From Branchinecta lynchi (Eukaryota > Arthropoda > Branchiopoda > Anostraca > Branchinectidae), in the NCBI GenBank assembly GCA_023053575.1, contig JAKZAP010000017.1, forward strand, positions 8,501,501 through 8,565,500: a stretch of 64,000 nucleotides of DNA, given 5' to 3'. Below the pieces are notes generated by a model. That model was not told the DNA's origin. It saw only the letters and a program-made list of their open reading frames with translations, and made no database searches. Both the position numbers and the translations under genes were made by a program. This document shows positions 1-10,023 of this stretch, one piece after another. Within the stretch, counting starts at the first letter, position 1; every line of letters starts with the position of its first letter.

Positions 1-1809
1 GTTTCAGCCAAATCGAGACCCCCACGAACATCTCAAGAAACGACCCCAAGACCATGGTGGAATCAAAGGTGCAGAGAGGCAATAGAAAATAAGAAAAGGG
101 CGCAGAGAAGGCACCAGAGAAACCCGTCAGTTGAAAGCCTAATCGAAATGAGAAGGATGGAAGCAATCTCCAAGAGGACAGTGTCGGAAGCCAAGAAACA
201 AGCTTGGCAAGGCTTCAACAGTTCCCTGGACCCTAATCACCCTTCAGGAAAAGTCCATAATTTTGTCTGTAGGATGAATGGCAAACCTGCAAACAAACAG
301 AAGCAAACCTACGACATCGAGGAAGATGGAAAACCAATTACAGAGGACAAAGCAAAAGCTGAAGTTTTTGCCGACCTATTCCAGAGCAAACGCTCCAGCT
401 CCCCCACCAGCCAAAACCAGCCTAAAGATAGTAGCAGATCAAAGATATCATTTCAACATTCACTGGAATTTGAAGCCCCGTTTTCAGCCGATGAACTTGA
501 CGACACCATAAATAGCCTGAACCTAAAATCAGCACCAGGAATAGATGAAATCGAGAATGCCTGGATAGCGAAAACCCCAGCCCAGTACCGTCAGCGAATG
601 TTGAAAGTATTCAATTTAGCGTGGAAGAAGAGCTCATTCCCAAAGGTTTGGAAGACATCAACAATCAAAGCGATTCTCAAACAAGGAAAACCACCAGCAG
701 ACCCCAAATCCTACCGGCCCATAGCTATCCTTCCATGCATTGGGAAAGCCTTTGAAAAGATGATATATCGTAGACTAGAGTGGATTATCGAAAGCAACCT
801 CGTAGTCCAAGCGGAACAAACAGGCTTCAGAAAACGACACAGTACCATCGACAACATTATCAGACTTGAGAACTTCATCAGAACAAGCCTTGACGAAGGC
901 GAAATAGCAATTGCAATTCTTTTCGATTTTGAAGGAGCCTACAACAACGTCGGCCATGACCTCCTTGTGGAAAAAATGAAAGAAATAGGATTCCCCAGCT
1001 TCTTTTGGAAATTCATTGAGAACTACCTAAAGCAGAGAGAACTTGTAGTAAGGATAGGAAATATACTGTCCTCAGTAAGAAAAATCGAACAAGGTCTCCC
1101 CCAAGGTGCTATATTAAGTACTCTACTATTCCTGATATTCGTATCAGACATCCAACTGAAAGATCACCAAGGACTAAAAGGGATGTTTGCAGACGACCTC
1201 GTATCTTGCCACAAAGGACGCGACTCCGCTGCAGTAACCAAACTAGCACAACAATCCTTGGACGAAATAAACGAATACTCTACCAGAGCCAGGATACCCT
1301 TATCAGCAGAAAAAACAAAACTAATACTCTTCCACCGGAAAAGAAAGATTGTCTGTCCCGAAATCAAACTGAAAGGAAGAATCCTAGACATCTCCACAAG
1401 CGGGAAAGTTCTGGGAGTGACCTTTGATCAGAAGCTAACTTGGCTACCCCAAGTCTTGGAAATTAAGACGACAGCCATGAGACGGATCAACATCATGAAG
1501 CGGATGGCAGGAACCGAGTGGGGCTCCAACCCCCATACTTTGATGGAGTTCTACAAACAGTACATCCGAGGGAAAATGGAGTACGGTATTCAAGCATTCG
1601 GCACATGTTCCATAAACCTCATCAGAATATTAGAAACAGTGCAAAACATGGCAATACATACGAGTCGCGTTCGGCCTTCACTCACATACATCTCTGAAAT
1701 CACTTGGAGAAAAATCAGGAATCCCAAAAATCGAAGAGCGACTGAAGATATTAACACTGAAATACTACTCAAAAATTCAGTGTTATGGAAGAAAACACAT
1801 AATCTATGA
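1..1809 (+). CDS. LINE ORF2 fragment: reverse transcriptase (5' end outside the window)
   Basis: The frame is open from base 1, before the first ATG at 148. The leading residues include PWWN and a basic stretch typical of the linker between endonuclease and reverse transcriptase in non-LTR retrotransposons. RT blocks follow in order: SYRPIAILPCIGKAFEK (about 708-760), QTGFRKRHSTIDN, LFDFEGAYNNV (about 920-950), QGLPQGAILST (about 1090-1125) and the catalytic FADD near 1186. The endonuclease lies outside the window. The stop at 1807-1809 falls before the RNase H domain, which resumes in other frames, so this copy is dead. RT plus RNase H plus a C-terminal Cys/His motif places it with the Jockey/I/R1/LOA group of LINEs; I do not assign a clade more narrowly. 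Confidence 0.9.
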   Translation, partial: VSAKSRPPRTSQETTPRPWWNQRCREAIENKKRAQRRHQRNPSVESLIEMRRMEAISKRTVSEAKKQAWQGFNSSLDPNHPSGKVHNFVCRMNGKPANKQKQTYDIEEDGKPITEDKAKAEVFADLFQSKRSSSPTSQNQPKDSSRSKISFQHSLEFEAPFSADELDDTINSLNLKSAPGIDEIENAWIAKTPAQYRQRMLKVFNLAWKKSSFPKVWKTSTIKAILKQGKPPADPKSYRPIAILPCIGKAFEKMIYRRLEWIIESNLVVQAEQTGFRKRHSTIDNIIRLENFIRTSLDEGEIAIAILFDFEGAYNNVGHDLLVEKMKEIGFPSFFWKFIENYLKQRELVVRIGNILSSVRKIEQGLPQGAILSTLLFLIFVSDIQLKDHQGLKGMFADDLVSCHKGRDSAAVTKLAQQSLDEINEYSTRARIPLSAEKTKLILFHRKRKIVCPEIKLKGRILDISTSGKVLGVTFDQKLTWLPQVLEIKTTAMRRINIMKRMAGTEWGSNPHTLMEFYKQYIRGKMEYGIQAFGTCSINLIRILETVQNMAIHTSRVRPSLTYISEITWRKIRNPKNRRATEDINTEILLKNSVLWKKTHNL

Positions 1810-2141
1810 GTCAGTTTTTCAACAATTAAGCAAACAGCATCACATGGCAACTAAACAAAGATCTTCATTCAACAACTTCCAACGTTTGATACCCGACTGG
1901 AGAATGGATTTGCAGAAGGATCACCCCCCTCACCCTTCTTCTGCCCATGGACCATGGACGCCATAGACGTAGAAACAGAGCTGATTCCCTCTAAGAAAGA
2001 CGAAATGCCTTCATCCTTGATCACCCAGCTTTTCCACCTACGGGAGCACGAGATGTACCAGGAACACTTGGAAATCTACACAGACGGCTCAGTACAAGGA
2101 CATAAGACATAAGATGTGCAGCTGGAGCCTTCATACCATCA
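1810..2141 (+). pseudogene. Frame-broken link between LINE RT and RNase H
   Basis: This stretch joins the RT frame to the RNase H frame of the same LINE. The first RNase H motif, IYTDGS, is visible at about 2074-2091 in one frame. That frame stops at a TAA within a 7-base direct duplication (cataaga twice, 2101-2114). The continuation CAAGAFIPS reads in another frame from 2112. Indel decay is therefore directly visible. Confidence 0.75.
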
Positions 2142-2891
2142 ATGAACCTCATCATCCAGCAAAGGATTCCAGACAACTCTTCAATCCTGACCGCCGAACA
2201 GAAAGCAATCCTACTTGCTTTGAAAGTAGTCATACAATCCCCCCCTGCCACGAAGAGAATCGTTGTCTTCAGTGACTCGCAGTCAGCTCTCCTTCTAATC
2301 AAAAAGATCAAATGGGAAACCGGAGACCACGACCTAACGGACATCAGAGAGGTAATCCAAGAACTACAAGGGGAAGATGTCGTCATCAGGTTTCAGCACG
2401 TCCCAAGCCACTGCGGCATACATGGAAATGAAGTTGCAGATCAAGCCGCCCAACAAAGCATTAGCAGAGCCCTCCCATCCACTAACAGACCAACGGCATT
2501 CAGAGATGTCCTCAGAAACAGATTGAGGCAGATTATTCCAGCGCTTCAACCCCCTCTGGTATCCCCATTCAAAACCAGGCTTAGAACGACTATGTTCTTC
2601 AGAGTGAAGACCCAATCAGTTCTCCTGAAGAAGGAGCTATTCCAACGAAAGCTCAGCCCATCCCCTCTCTGCAGATTCTGTCTCCAGTGGGAAGAGTCTC
2701 TGCAGCATATCCTATTCCAATGCAGACACCTGACCGAAAGGAGGAAGAAAATGATCTCAACCTTTAGATCCTTGGGTCTAAAACCAGATATCGCTACAAT
2801 AAGCCTGTCCAGCAAATTGCCAACAGCAGAAGAATCAAGGATTTACAGTGATGTCTTCGACCTGCTAACGAAAGCAGACGTTAAAGTCTAG
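2142..2891 (+). CDS. LINE RNase H domain and C-terminal Cys/His motif (remnant)
   Basis: This is the 3' part of the same LINE ORF2. The RNase H acidic residues are recognisable: the glutamate in LTAEQKAIL, the aspartate in FSDSQSALLLI and the late aspartate in GNEVADQAAQ, which follows the typical VPSHCGIHGN block. A CxxC...H...C motif (CRFCLQWEESLQHILFQC) lies near 2670-2725, as in the C-termini of Jockey/I-type elements. The true domain begins upstream (from 2112 in this frame), so the ATG at 2142 is not a real start. The ORF ends at 2889-2891 and is followed by about 160 bases of presumed 3' UTR. Non-functional as it stands because it is separated from its RT by frameshifts. Confidence 0.85.
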   Translation: MNLIIQQRIPDNSSILTAEQKAILLALKVVIQSPPATKRIVVFSDSQSALLLIKKIKWETGDHDLTDIREVIQELQGEDVVIRFQHVPSHCGIHGNEVADQAAQQSISRALPSTNRPTAFRDVLRNRLRQIIPALQPPLVSPFKTRLRTTMFFRVKTQSVLLKKELFQRKLSPSPLCRFCLQWEESLQHILFQCRHLTERRKKMISTFRSLGLKPDIATISLSSKLPTAEESRIYSDVFDLLTKADVKV

Positions 2892-3050
2892 CAGCGACGC
2901 CGTAGACCATCCAACCACCGTCATTGACCAGGCAAGAGGACCCTCCCTTGAGCCCAGCTTCTCAAGTTTAGCCAAGCTTCAGCAAGAAAAAGTCTAGAAG
3001 GGTCAGTGGATCCAAAAGACTATACCATAGAAGGAAGGAAGGGAGTAAAA

Positions 3051-3930
3051 ACCTTGAGTTAAAATGTATACTTTGCTGAAAAGTATTTTTTGTACTTTGT
3101 GATTAGGATTAGTACTTTAAGGTTAGGATTAGTACTTTAAGGTTAGGATTAGTAAATCAAGGGATGGTCGGATCTGAGAAGTGAGAATTTTTAAGCCAAT
3201 CTTGTCAAGTTCTAATGTTCAAGCCAAGTTTGATCGTCCTAGCAGATCTCGAAGTACCTGAATTCACAATCACCCGAATCCCCCCCCACCACCACCACCA
3301 CCAACTCCCCTAACAGTGCCCAAGCCTGGTCCGCTTTTGTTACTCATGTATCTAGTTCTTGTCCTTGTTCTTCCCACCAAGTTTCATCCCAATGGCTCCA
3401 CTCTAAGCGTATCACGAGACACACAAAGCTAAACATACGTTAAGATTCCAGATTCCCCCTCCCTCTACTCCCCAACGATGGTTGGGTAGGAGAACTGACT
3501 ATTTACAAGCCAATCATGTCAAGTCTCCAGTGTTCAAGCCAAGTTTCATTGTCCTAGCACATATGGGAATACCTTAACTCGTGATAACCGGATTCCCCCC
3601 TATAACTCCCCCCACAATGCCCGAATCCAATCCGGTTCTATCACTGACGTATCTAGTTTCTGTGCTAGTCCTTCCCACCAAGTTTCATCCCAATAACTCC
3701 TTTCTAAGCGTGTCTGCAGATTTTTGGTTCCCCCCTCCCCACATTCACCGGATCCGGTCCGGAATTTAAATGGGCCATCCGAGACAAAAGGTCTTTCCAA
3801 ATGTCAAGTTTCGTTAAGATCCAAAGTTACACATTCATGGAGATTCCAGATCCCAATGCCCCCTGCCCTAAATTTGCTGCTTCTGTGTACACACGAAATC
3901 CGACAACTGAGTGGAAGGTAGGGGTCAGAG
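3051..3930 (-). repeat. Family B repeat fragment, reverse orientation
   Basis: Sequence resembling the reverse complement of family B elements elsewhere in the window (compare 15,200-16,050). Recurrent phrases include ccaccaagtttcatccca and runs of C at the ends of units. A degenerate 20-bp unit (gtactttaaggttaggatta) is repeated at 3094-3155. It directly abuts the 3' end of the LINE, so the LINE may have inserted into this element. Neither characteristic terminus is present. Confidence 0.6.
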
Positions 3931-4600
3931 TAACTTTGTGATATGCCTTAAAAACCTAACAGGTGCATTAGCCTTAGAAAGTGCTCGGATTCGACTGAAA
4001 CTCCCCAAGATGTTCCAAACCGGATTTGACGTCTGTTTGATGAAAATGTTTTCTGGAACTGTTCTGGAAACAGTCCGTTAGAGTGATGCTTGATGCATTG
4101 TAGAGGCGGATGCAAAAAGTACGCCATTGGCCCATATATGTGTCCGAACCTCTTCATCCTATGTCTCTGGAAATATGAATTTCCATGTAGGGAGATTCCG
4201 TTTCAGGAAGTTTGCACAATTCCCTTGAAGGTACCCTGGGACACAATGGACAAAAGGTGTCCCAGAGTACCCAGGCGGGCAACTTTCCAGAAAGGTTCAT
4301 TTTTGTATCACTAGATGTCAACATAGGTAAACCGCTGAGCACTGTTTTGTAGCCAAGAAAAAACTGCTTCTGACAAACAAAATAATCATTACCTTCCAAT
4401 GAATTGATCAAAAGATATTTCATAAAAACCGGACCCTCTTTCTTACTCGAACACCTATATAAAATTTCTCATCTAAAATCTCTGATAAAAATATCTGTGT
4501 ATTTCTTTTGGGAAAACACATGTATCCTTACTGATAGATGACGTGTCGTCCGTCGATCAGGTGCAAGTTTTCAACAAAATTTTCTTCACATCGATACCAT
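3931..4600. other. Unassigned stretch
   Basis: I see no gene here. Short ORFs on both strands overlap one another and match no family I recognise. Confidence 0.5.
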
Positions 4601-4609
4601 GTCCCATCT

Positions 4610-4794
4610 CCCCTACATTTTTCTGAAAATCAGTTAATTTTTCATTAAAATAGTCGTGTTTTTCAGAAAATCAGTCGATTTTTTCGATAACTGTCATTTT
4701 TTTCTTAAAGATAGTTGGTAAAAATTACCAGGCAGTCCGTAAATTCCTTACCCCCCCCCCCCCCCAAACACTTAGGCTAGTAACTCCTCTGTTG
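4610..4794 (-). mobile_element. Truncated CAGRGGCGTCAC-type hAT-like miniature element
   Basis: It has the interior typical of this family (spaced 'tttttctgaaaatcagt' units, then 'ggtaaaaattacc', a long C run and 'ggctagtaactcctctg' at 4778-4794). Only one terminus is clear; the other end is decayed. Better copies lie at 6338-6657 and 63,538-63,856. Confidence 0.55.
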
Positions 4795-4799
4795 CCGGC

Positions 4800-5494
4800 C
4801 CCTGCCTTTGAGCATGGTTAACAAAAAAGGGCTTAGTTTACTAGTGTACTACATCCAAAGAACCATATCTGTACTGTAATAAATCTTCTCAGTCTCACCA
4901 CATCAAATTCGGCACACTTACTGCAAGAACATCCTTTCTTTCCTTGCTAAGAAGTTCAACATATGAGTGAAAAGCCACATCACAAAACCTCGTCAATGGC
5001 AGCTCAAAGCGGCCAAGCGATCTCCTAGGTCTATTTCTTGCCTCTCGGAAATCCATTTAGTGGTCTTCTTTTTTATGAAAACATTTCATTCTCCTCATTT
5101 CTAAATTTAGGCTAACTAATCCTTTATTGGGGGAACTTCTGCTCAATAGAAGTGGAGTTATGTTAGGCAGAAGTAGGAGACTTTTACTCTGGACATGTAA
5201 TGCTCGGAAGTCCTCAGCACTTTCTGAACTTTTTGATCAGAGGGAATTTAAGGGAAGTTAGTTTCATCAGCTTCAACGAAATTCTGGGCTAAAATTGTTG
5301 ATTCAGTACTAAAGTCCTTATTATGTTTGGTTGGTTAAGTTTAGGTTTGGACCAAGACAGGAATCTGACAGGAATAGAACCCACCCAGCTTTATTATTAC
5401 ACATAAATTCAAAGAACTCAAAAATAAAAATAGATGAGGCTTAAAATAAATAAAATTCCTTCTTCGTTTAGTAAGCTGTGGGCTTCAAGTTCAA
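4800..5494. other. Unassigned stretch
   Basis: No coding potential or repeat family recognised. Confidence 0.45.
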
Positions 5495-6108
5495 GAGCGT
5501 GTTCCATCCTACTTACCGTAGTTACTACGCATGACGTCACGGAGCGTGTTCCACCCTTGTAACAATAGTTACTATTAGTTACTATTTCCGTTCCATCCTC
5601 ACGAAAAGTTACTACGCTGACCGTTCCAACCTTGTCGGAATAGTAACTAATAGTTACTATTTGCTTACCATGCTCGGGAGCGTGGTAAGCGTAGTAACTA
5701 CGCATCTCTGGAACGTGATTGGTCGGATTAGCCCCTGGCGTGAGATCCGGCTGGAAAATAGAAAAAATCGTTCCAGCCTTGACGGCAAAAAGCCAGAATT
5801 CGTGACGTCATGCGTAGTAACTACGGTAAGTAGGATGGAACACGCTCACGAATTCTGGCTTTTTGCCGTCAAGGCTGGAACGATTTTTTCTATTTTCCAG
5901 CAGGATCTCACGCCAGGGGCGAATCCGACCAATCACGTTCCAGAGATGCGTAGTTACTACGCTTACACGCTCCCGAGCATGGTAAGCAAATAGTAACTAT
6001 TAGTTACTATTCCGACAAGGTTGGAACGGTCAGCGTAGTAACTTTTCGTGAGGATGGAACGGAAATAGTAACTAATAGTAACTATTGTTACAAGGGTGGA
6101 ACACGCTC
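5495..6108 (-). mobile_element. 306-bp TIR miniature element (outer copy, interrupted by another copy)
   Basis: The termini GAGCGTGTTCCA and TGGAACACGCTC form an inverted repeat. The element is flanked by a 3-bp direct duplication CAA (5492-5494 and 6109-6111). It is split at 5541/5848 by a second copy in the opposite orientation. Removing that copy and one ACG leaves about 305 bp, the same length as the solitary copy at 49,817-50,122. The interior carries repeated 'tagttactat' motifs. No transposase is encoded. A 3-bp duplication is compatible with Harbinger- or CACTA-like superfamilies, but the termini do not decide it. Confidence 0.85.
5542..5847 (+). mobile_element. 306-bp TIR miniature element inserted in its own family member
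   Basis: A complete element from GAGCGTGTTCCA to TGGAACACGCTC, inserted head-to-head within the outer copy. It is flanked by a 3-bp duplication ACG (5539-5541 and 5848-5850). Because the two copies are inverted, the region forms a long near-perfect foldback, with arms of about 260 bp. Confidence 0.88.
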
Positions 6109-6337
6109 CAAAGGTACCAACGATTTCCCGCGGAAGTTCAAATCCCCATGAGAACGCGGCCTAGCCGACTGTTTGTCCAAAGAGATTTTCGGCGAAGCCT
6201 GTCAGTGATTTAGCTAGTTCTTTTGGATATTTGTATGGAACTTGAGCATAATCAAGTGTCATATAGGGATTAATTTCTGTAGGTCTGTCCCGGTTTTGCT
6301 AGGCCACAAAACTTGGCAGGTATAGGCTACCCCGGAC

Positions 6338-6657
6338 CAGGGGCATCACAACAGGGGGGGGACGCCCCCTCCAGTACTGTCGTCCAGTCGGTTAAAAATA
6401 ACCAATTATTTAAAAAAAATAACAGATTTTTTGTCAAAACAGTTGATTTTTTTCATGAAAACAGTAGTTTTTCTGAAAATTGGTCGATTTTTTGACAAAA
6501 TAGTAATTTTTTTCTGAAAGTCAGTTGGTTTTTTTTTAAAACTGTCATTTTTTGTTGTTGAAAACAGTCGTTTTTCTGCAGAAACAGTCGGTAAAAAATA
6601 CCAGCCAGTCGGTAAATGCCTCGTCCCCCCCAAACATTTTGGCTAGTGACACCTCTG
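6338..6657 (+). mobile_element. hAT-like miniature element (CAGGGGCATCAC ... GTGACACCTCTG)
   Basis: 320 bp with inverted termini, flanked by a nearly perfect 8-bp duplication (CCCCGGAC at 6330-6337, CCCGGGAC at 6658-6665). CAG-type termini and 8-bp duplications are hallmarks of the hAT superfamily. The interior is a low-complexity series of about 25-30 bp units (tttttctgaaaatnngtcga). Non-autonomous. Confidence 0.8.
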
Positions 6658-7188
6658 CCCGGGACCCAACCAGATTGACTTGGCAACAATCAATTTTCCA
6701 ATCCAGCCATTGTGGGGGGAGTCGAGGGATGGGGAATCCAGAAACTAGTAACATGTAGTAACCGGCATAACTTTGGAAGGGGTAATTGGACTTGCATGAA
6801 ACTTGACAAGTGTCAAGAACGGCTTTCTCAGGTGTTCCATTTCAAACCCGGACTGGATCCGGTAACTGGGGGGGGGGGCTTGAGGGGAGCATCAGAAGTT
6901 TTGTGAAACACTTCCTCGTAAGCTAAAACAATGGAAATAATCACTTCCTCAATCCTGCCATCTTGGTGTGCTTGGGGGGAGTGGAAGGATGGGAAATCTT
7001 TAAACTAGTAACATGCATAACTTTGGAATGGGTAATCGGACATGCATGTAACTTGACAAGTGTCTCAGATGCTCAGTTTCAAATCCGGATCAGATCTGAT
7101 AATTGGGGGGGGAGCTGGAGGGGAGCACTAGAAATCTCATGAAATGCTTCAACATAAGCTAAGATGATGAAACTTGGCAGGCGTACCA

Positions 7189-8971
7189 GATGAAAAATTT
7201 ATCTCAGAATAGTACTATGAAGTAGTACGAAAAAGTAGCATGCAGTACTAACAATGCTACTACATGCTTCTAGTTCAAGGCTACCGTGTTACTGCATACT
7301 ACTATATGCTACTATTAGGAAGACTGGTTGCTACTATGGCAAGACAAGATGCTACTAAATACTACTACATTAGATTGGACCAGTCTGAGGCACATTAAAT
7401 GATAGTATTATTTGCTGTTACATAGTATTACATGCAACGTTTTTGGGATCCCAAAACGTAAGTGGAGGGATACCTATGACATCGCAAAAGTTGTCCGTCC
7501 GTCCGTCTGCTAAGCACGATAACTCTCGAAGGGAATGAGATATTTTGATGAAACTTGGTGTGAGGGTTCGTTGGGTCGTCGGACCAGTCAAGTTCGTAGA
7601 TGGGCTTTGTAGCTCTACCTTTAGGGGTGGGGGAGGGGATTCAAATTAAGGGACAAACAAAATATTTTGAAACAGCTAATGTGATAGTCTATTATGGGGT
7701 AAGAAGACATGCTGAACACGATGGTGAAAACTATTTTGTCATCGGACAAGTAGTTCGCCCGGAATCCGGCCAAAACCAGAAAGTTTGTTGAAAGTAAAAG
7801 TTTTATTTGAAGTTGATTAGATGTTCGATTTAGGGGTAGGAAGACATGCTGAAGACGATGGTGAAAATTATTTTCTCGACGGACAAGTATTTCGCCCGGA
7901 ATCCGGCCCAAACCGGAAAGTTTGTTAAGACATGCTCAAGACGATGGTAAAAATTATTTTCTCGACGGACAAGTATTTCGCCCGGAATCCGGCCCAAACC
8001 GGAAAATTTGTTGAAAGTAAAAGTTTTATTTGAAATTGATTAGATGTTCGATTTAGGGGTAGGAAGACATGCTGAAGACGATGGTGAAAACTATTTTCTC
8101 GACGGACAAGTATTTCGCCCCGAATCCGGCCCAAACCGGAAAGTTTGCTGAAAGTAAAAGTTTTATTTGAAGTTGATTAGATGTTCGATTTAGAGGTAGG
8201 AAGACATGCTGAAGACGATGGTGAAAACTATTTTCTCGACGGACAAGTATTTCGACCGGAACCCGGCCATAACCGGAAAGTTTGTCAAAATTAAAAGTTT
8301 TATTTGGAGTTGATTAGATGTTCGATTTAGGGCAAGAAGACATGCTGAACACTTATGTGAAAACAATTTTCTACCCGGACATGTAGTTCGTCCGGAATCC
8401 GGCCAAAACCGAAAATCTGTTGGAAGTCAAAGTTTTATTTCTAGTTGATTAGATAAGCGATTTAGGGGTAAGAAGAGATGCTGAGTCCCTGTATGACAAA
8501 TCATATTTTACCCGGACATATAGTTCGACCGGAATCTGGCTGGAATCGGAAAATTTGTTATAAGCTAAATTTCTATTTGAAGTTGATTAGATGTTCATTA
8601 TTGGGGAAAGAAGATACCCTGATTTCGTCTTTGAGCTTTCTTTTTTCGCCGGACAAGTAGTTCTGGAGTTCGGCCGGAACCAGGAAATTGGCAGAAGTGG
8701 CAGGAAGTTTTCGTCAAAACAGATATGACTTATAGGTACACACATGCTCAATCCAAATCTGAACTTGGTTTTCTCAGGTGATTAGCTATTTGGCCTTAAT
8801 CTGTTTCTGAATTTTAATTGTAAAAATGTTCAAGGAGTCTGGCGAAGACTGGATCTGGCTAAGACAAGACCCAGTTGTCTGGATCAGATATTGAATTTTT
8901 GGGATCCCATCGAAACCTTTGGTCTTGTTTTACTACTACCATACTACTACGCAGGCTACAAATTTTTCATC
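7189..8971. mobile_element. TIR element (GATGAAAAATTT) enriched in TACTACTA motifs, carrying a family A insert
   Basis: Inverted termini GATGAAAAATTT (7189-7200) and AAATTTTTCATC (8960-8971). The flanking family B sequence is duplicated for about 8 bp with mismatches (gcgtacca / gggtatca). The subterminal DNA at both ends is rich in 'agtagtac'/'tactacta'. Family A occupies the centre. Superfamily unknown. Confidence 0.5.
7438..8931 (+). mobile_element. Family A element, copy 1
   Basis: The left end is CGTTTTTGGGATCCCAAAAC, then ggagggatacctatgacatc and a (GTCC)n run. The right end has TTTTTGGGATCCCATCGAAA followed by CCTTTGGTCTTGTTTT. The interior is tandem units of about 137 bp, each with a 'cggaatccggcc(c/a)aaaccgg' core (near 7760, 7893, 7983, 8120, 8257, 8395, 8530). 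Apparent ORFs across these units are by-products of the repeat, because 137 is not a multiple of three. No transposase. Confidence 0.75.
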
Positions 8972-10023
8972 GGGTATCAGGAACCCCACCAGATTAACTT
9001 GGAAATAATCACTTCCTTGATCTGGCCATCTTTGGGGGAGTGGAGGGATGGGAAATCCGGAAACTAGTAACATGCATAACTTTGAAATGGGTAATCGGAC
9101 CTGCATGAACTTTGACAGGTGTCGAGAGTGGACTGAATCTGGTTACTGGGAGCAGAGGGTCATCAGGGGAGCAGCAGAAACGTTGTGAAACGCTTTCACA
9201 CAAGCTAAGACGATAAAACTTGACAGGCATATCAGGGACCCAACCAAATTGACTTGGAAACAATCACTTCCCCTATCCGGCCATCGTGGGGGGAGTGGAG
9301 GGATGGAGAATTCAGAAACTAGTAATATGCATAACTTTGGAAGGGGTAGTCGGACTTGCATGAAACTGAAGTGTCTCAGATGTCAAGTTTCAAATCAGGA
9401 CCGGATCTGGTAATCTGTGGGTTACCCCAGATCTGGGGCTGGAGGGGGGCACCAGAAATGTTGTGAAACGCTTTCACATAAGCTACGATGATGGGACTTG
9501 GCAGGCATATCAGGGACCCCACCAGATTCACTTGCAAATAATCACTTCCTCGACCGGCCATTGTGGGGGGAGTGAAGGGATGGGATATCTGGAAACTAGT
9601 AGCATGCATAACTTCGGAACAGGTAATCGGACATGCCTGAAACTTGAGGAGCATCAAGAACCAGTGTCTCAGATGTTCAGTTTCAAATCCGGACCGGATC
9701 TGGTAACTGTGGGGGGGGGGGGGGTCAAGAGGGGGAGCGTCCACATGAATTCATGGTCTAATCTTTTCTACTTATTTTTACCTTTAAAAGTGTCAATAAA
9801 ATTATATTCGATGCGTACAACTCTCAACCAAAAAACTCCAATTCCGATTCCGTCTATTCTTACAAGTGCCATATGAGCTTTCAGCTCTTGTTAAAGCAGG
9901 AAATACAAGTAATCTGGAGTTTTCAGGAATTGTTTTGAAAAGGGCTAGCAGATGATTATTTTTCCTTTGGAGTTTGGAATGTGATTATTCCTATTGCTTT
10001 TCAGAACGCATCTCAGTTGGGCA

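Larger units (their letters stand above)
6240..9892 (+). mobile_element. Family B element, heavily interrupted
   Basis: The left part (about 6240-6337) resembles the left end of the family B element at 34,832. The interior has units with 'ggagtggagggatgggaa...actagtaacatgcataactttgg' near 6717, 6980, 9040, 9290 and 9560. The right end is AAGTGCCATATGAGCTTTC followed by AGCTCTTGTT (to 9892), with a GAGCT/AGCTC hairpin. Nested inside are a hAT-like miniature element (6338-6657) and a TIR element (7189-8971) that itself carries a family A element. No coding capacity. Confidence 0.65.

Noticed and set aside
1164..1397. Minus-strand and alternate-frame ORFs overlapping LINE and protease coding regions
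   Set aside because: They are shadows of the real frames, which carry all the conserved motifs.
3100..3160. TTAGG-like motifs resembling an arthropod telomere repeat
   Set aside because: Only two or three occurrences within a 20-bp unit of a dispersed repeat; not a tandem TTAGG array.
7438..8931. Regularly spaced repeats that could suggest a CRISPR array
   Set aside because: Units are about 137 bp and homologous along their whole length, with no unique spacers; the context is eukaryotic.
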